DNA of 46,863 nucleotides, from the NCBI RefSeq assembly GCF_000239855.1, contig NZ_BADT01000073.1:1-46863 (forward strand). Reading direction: 5' to 3'. The notes beneath the pieces are model-generated. The model saw only the letters and a list, made by a program, of their open reading frames with translations. It had not been told where the DNA came from and did not search any database. This DNA comes from Pseudoalteromonas sp. BSi20652. GTDB lineage: Bacteria; Pseudomonadota; Gammaproteobacteria; Enterobacterales; Alteromonadaceae. This document shows, piece by piece, positions 46,813 through 46,863 of the stretch (positions within the stretch are counted from its first letter, which is position 1; every line of letters begins with the position of its first letter). The position numbers were made by a program, and so were the translations under genes.

Positions 46813-46863
46813 TAGGGCTTGTTGATATTTTTGGATTAATATTTGTTCTATTTTAAGGGGGGG
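46813..46863 (-). repeat. Dispersed inverted-repeat element, partial copy C at the window edge
   Basis: The last ~50 bp match the right end of copy B read in reverse: GGGCTTGTTGATATTTTTGG is followed by ATTAATATTTGTTCTATTTTA. They begin after the same CTAGGGC context as copies A and B. Only one end is in view and the window stops inside the element, in a run of seven G. Confidence 0.65.

Noticed and set aside
1-46863. CRISPR array, rRNA operon, transposase, integrase or prophage genes
   Set aside because: None was seen on either strand.

Overview
The window looks like chromosomal DNA of a marine gammaproteobacterium of the Alteromonadales, most likely Pseudoalteromonas. This rests on close full-length similarity to gammaproteobacterial housekeeping proteins (ValS, HolC, PepA, LptF/LptG, DinB, RdgC, Tas), AT-rich DNA, and many signalling and secreted-peptidase genes. 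The genus is an inference from remembered protein families, not a database result.

Layout. 1-5060 (minus): pepA-holC-valS. 5340-7516 (plus): lptF-lptG for LPS export, then an RDD membrane gene. 8175-8330: an eroded copy of a dispersed inverted-repeat element. 8451-8694: tRNA-Leu(CAA) with promoter and terminator. 8752-11795 (minus): a FIST sensor coupled to a PAS-GGDEF-EAL c-di-GMP protein. 12079-13080: a histidine-box membrane desaturase. 13142-13755: a decayed VOC/glyoxalase gene and a second unidentified remnant. 13919-15653: a secreted M20 amidohydrolase and a small hypothetical gene, followed by an AraC-family remnant. 16081-19591 (minus): solute-binding protein, DUF1275 membrane protein and TonB receptor. 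19713-23474 (plus): DUF2805, a His-rich periplasmic protein, a membrane EEP phosphatase and a diguanylate cyclase. 23850-25957 (minus): aldehyde dehydrogenase and NUDIX hydrolase. 26190-31717 (plus): a five-gene phosphorelay cluster (sigma54 regulator, stand-alone 69-aa phosphoacceptor-like peptide, CHASE3 kinase, Rcp1-like regulator, triple-receiver hybrid kinase). 31717-31980: the fullest copy of the dispersed element. 32002-38247: FAH-family hydrolase, periplasmic TIGR02285-like protein, Tas, thioesterase, a small membrane protein, LexA-controlled dinB and a second M17 aminopeptidase. 38341-46769: chemoreceptor, DPP IV-type peptidase, HIT protein, M49-like lipoprotein, HDOD protein and rdgC. 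A third, cut-off element copy starts at the right edge.

Two themes stand out. First, signalling is dense: two c-di-GMP proteins, a FIST sensor, a chemoreceptor, an HDOD protein and the phosphorelay cluster. The cluster includes a peptide that keeps an H-box but no ATPase domain. Second, five otherwise intact genes are split by single-base length changes in homopolymer runs (six sites). Each is restored to one full-length frame by one base, or two for the EEP gene. This pattern suggests sequencing or assembly indels more than gene decay. By contrast, the VOC and AraC remnants are truly degenerate. No CRISPR array, transposase, rRNA or prophage was seen.
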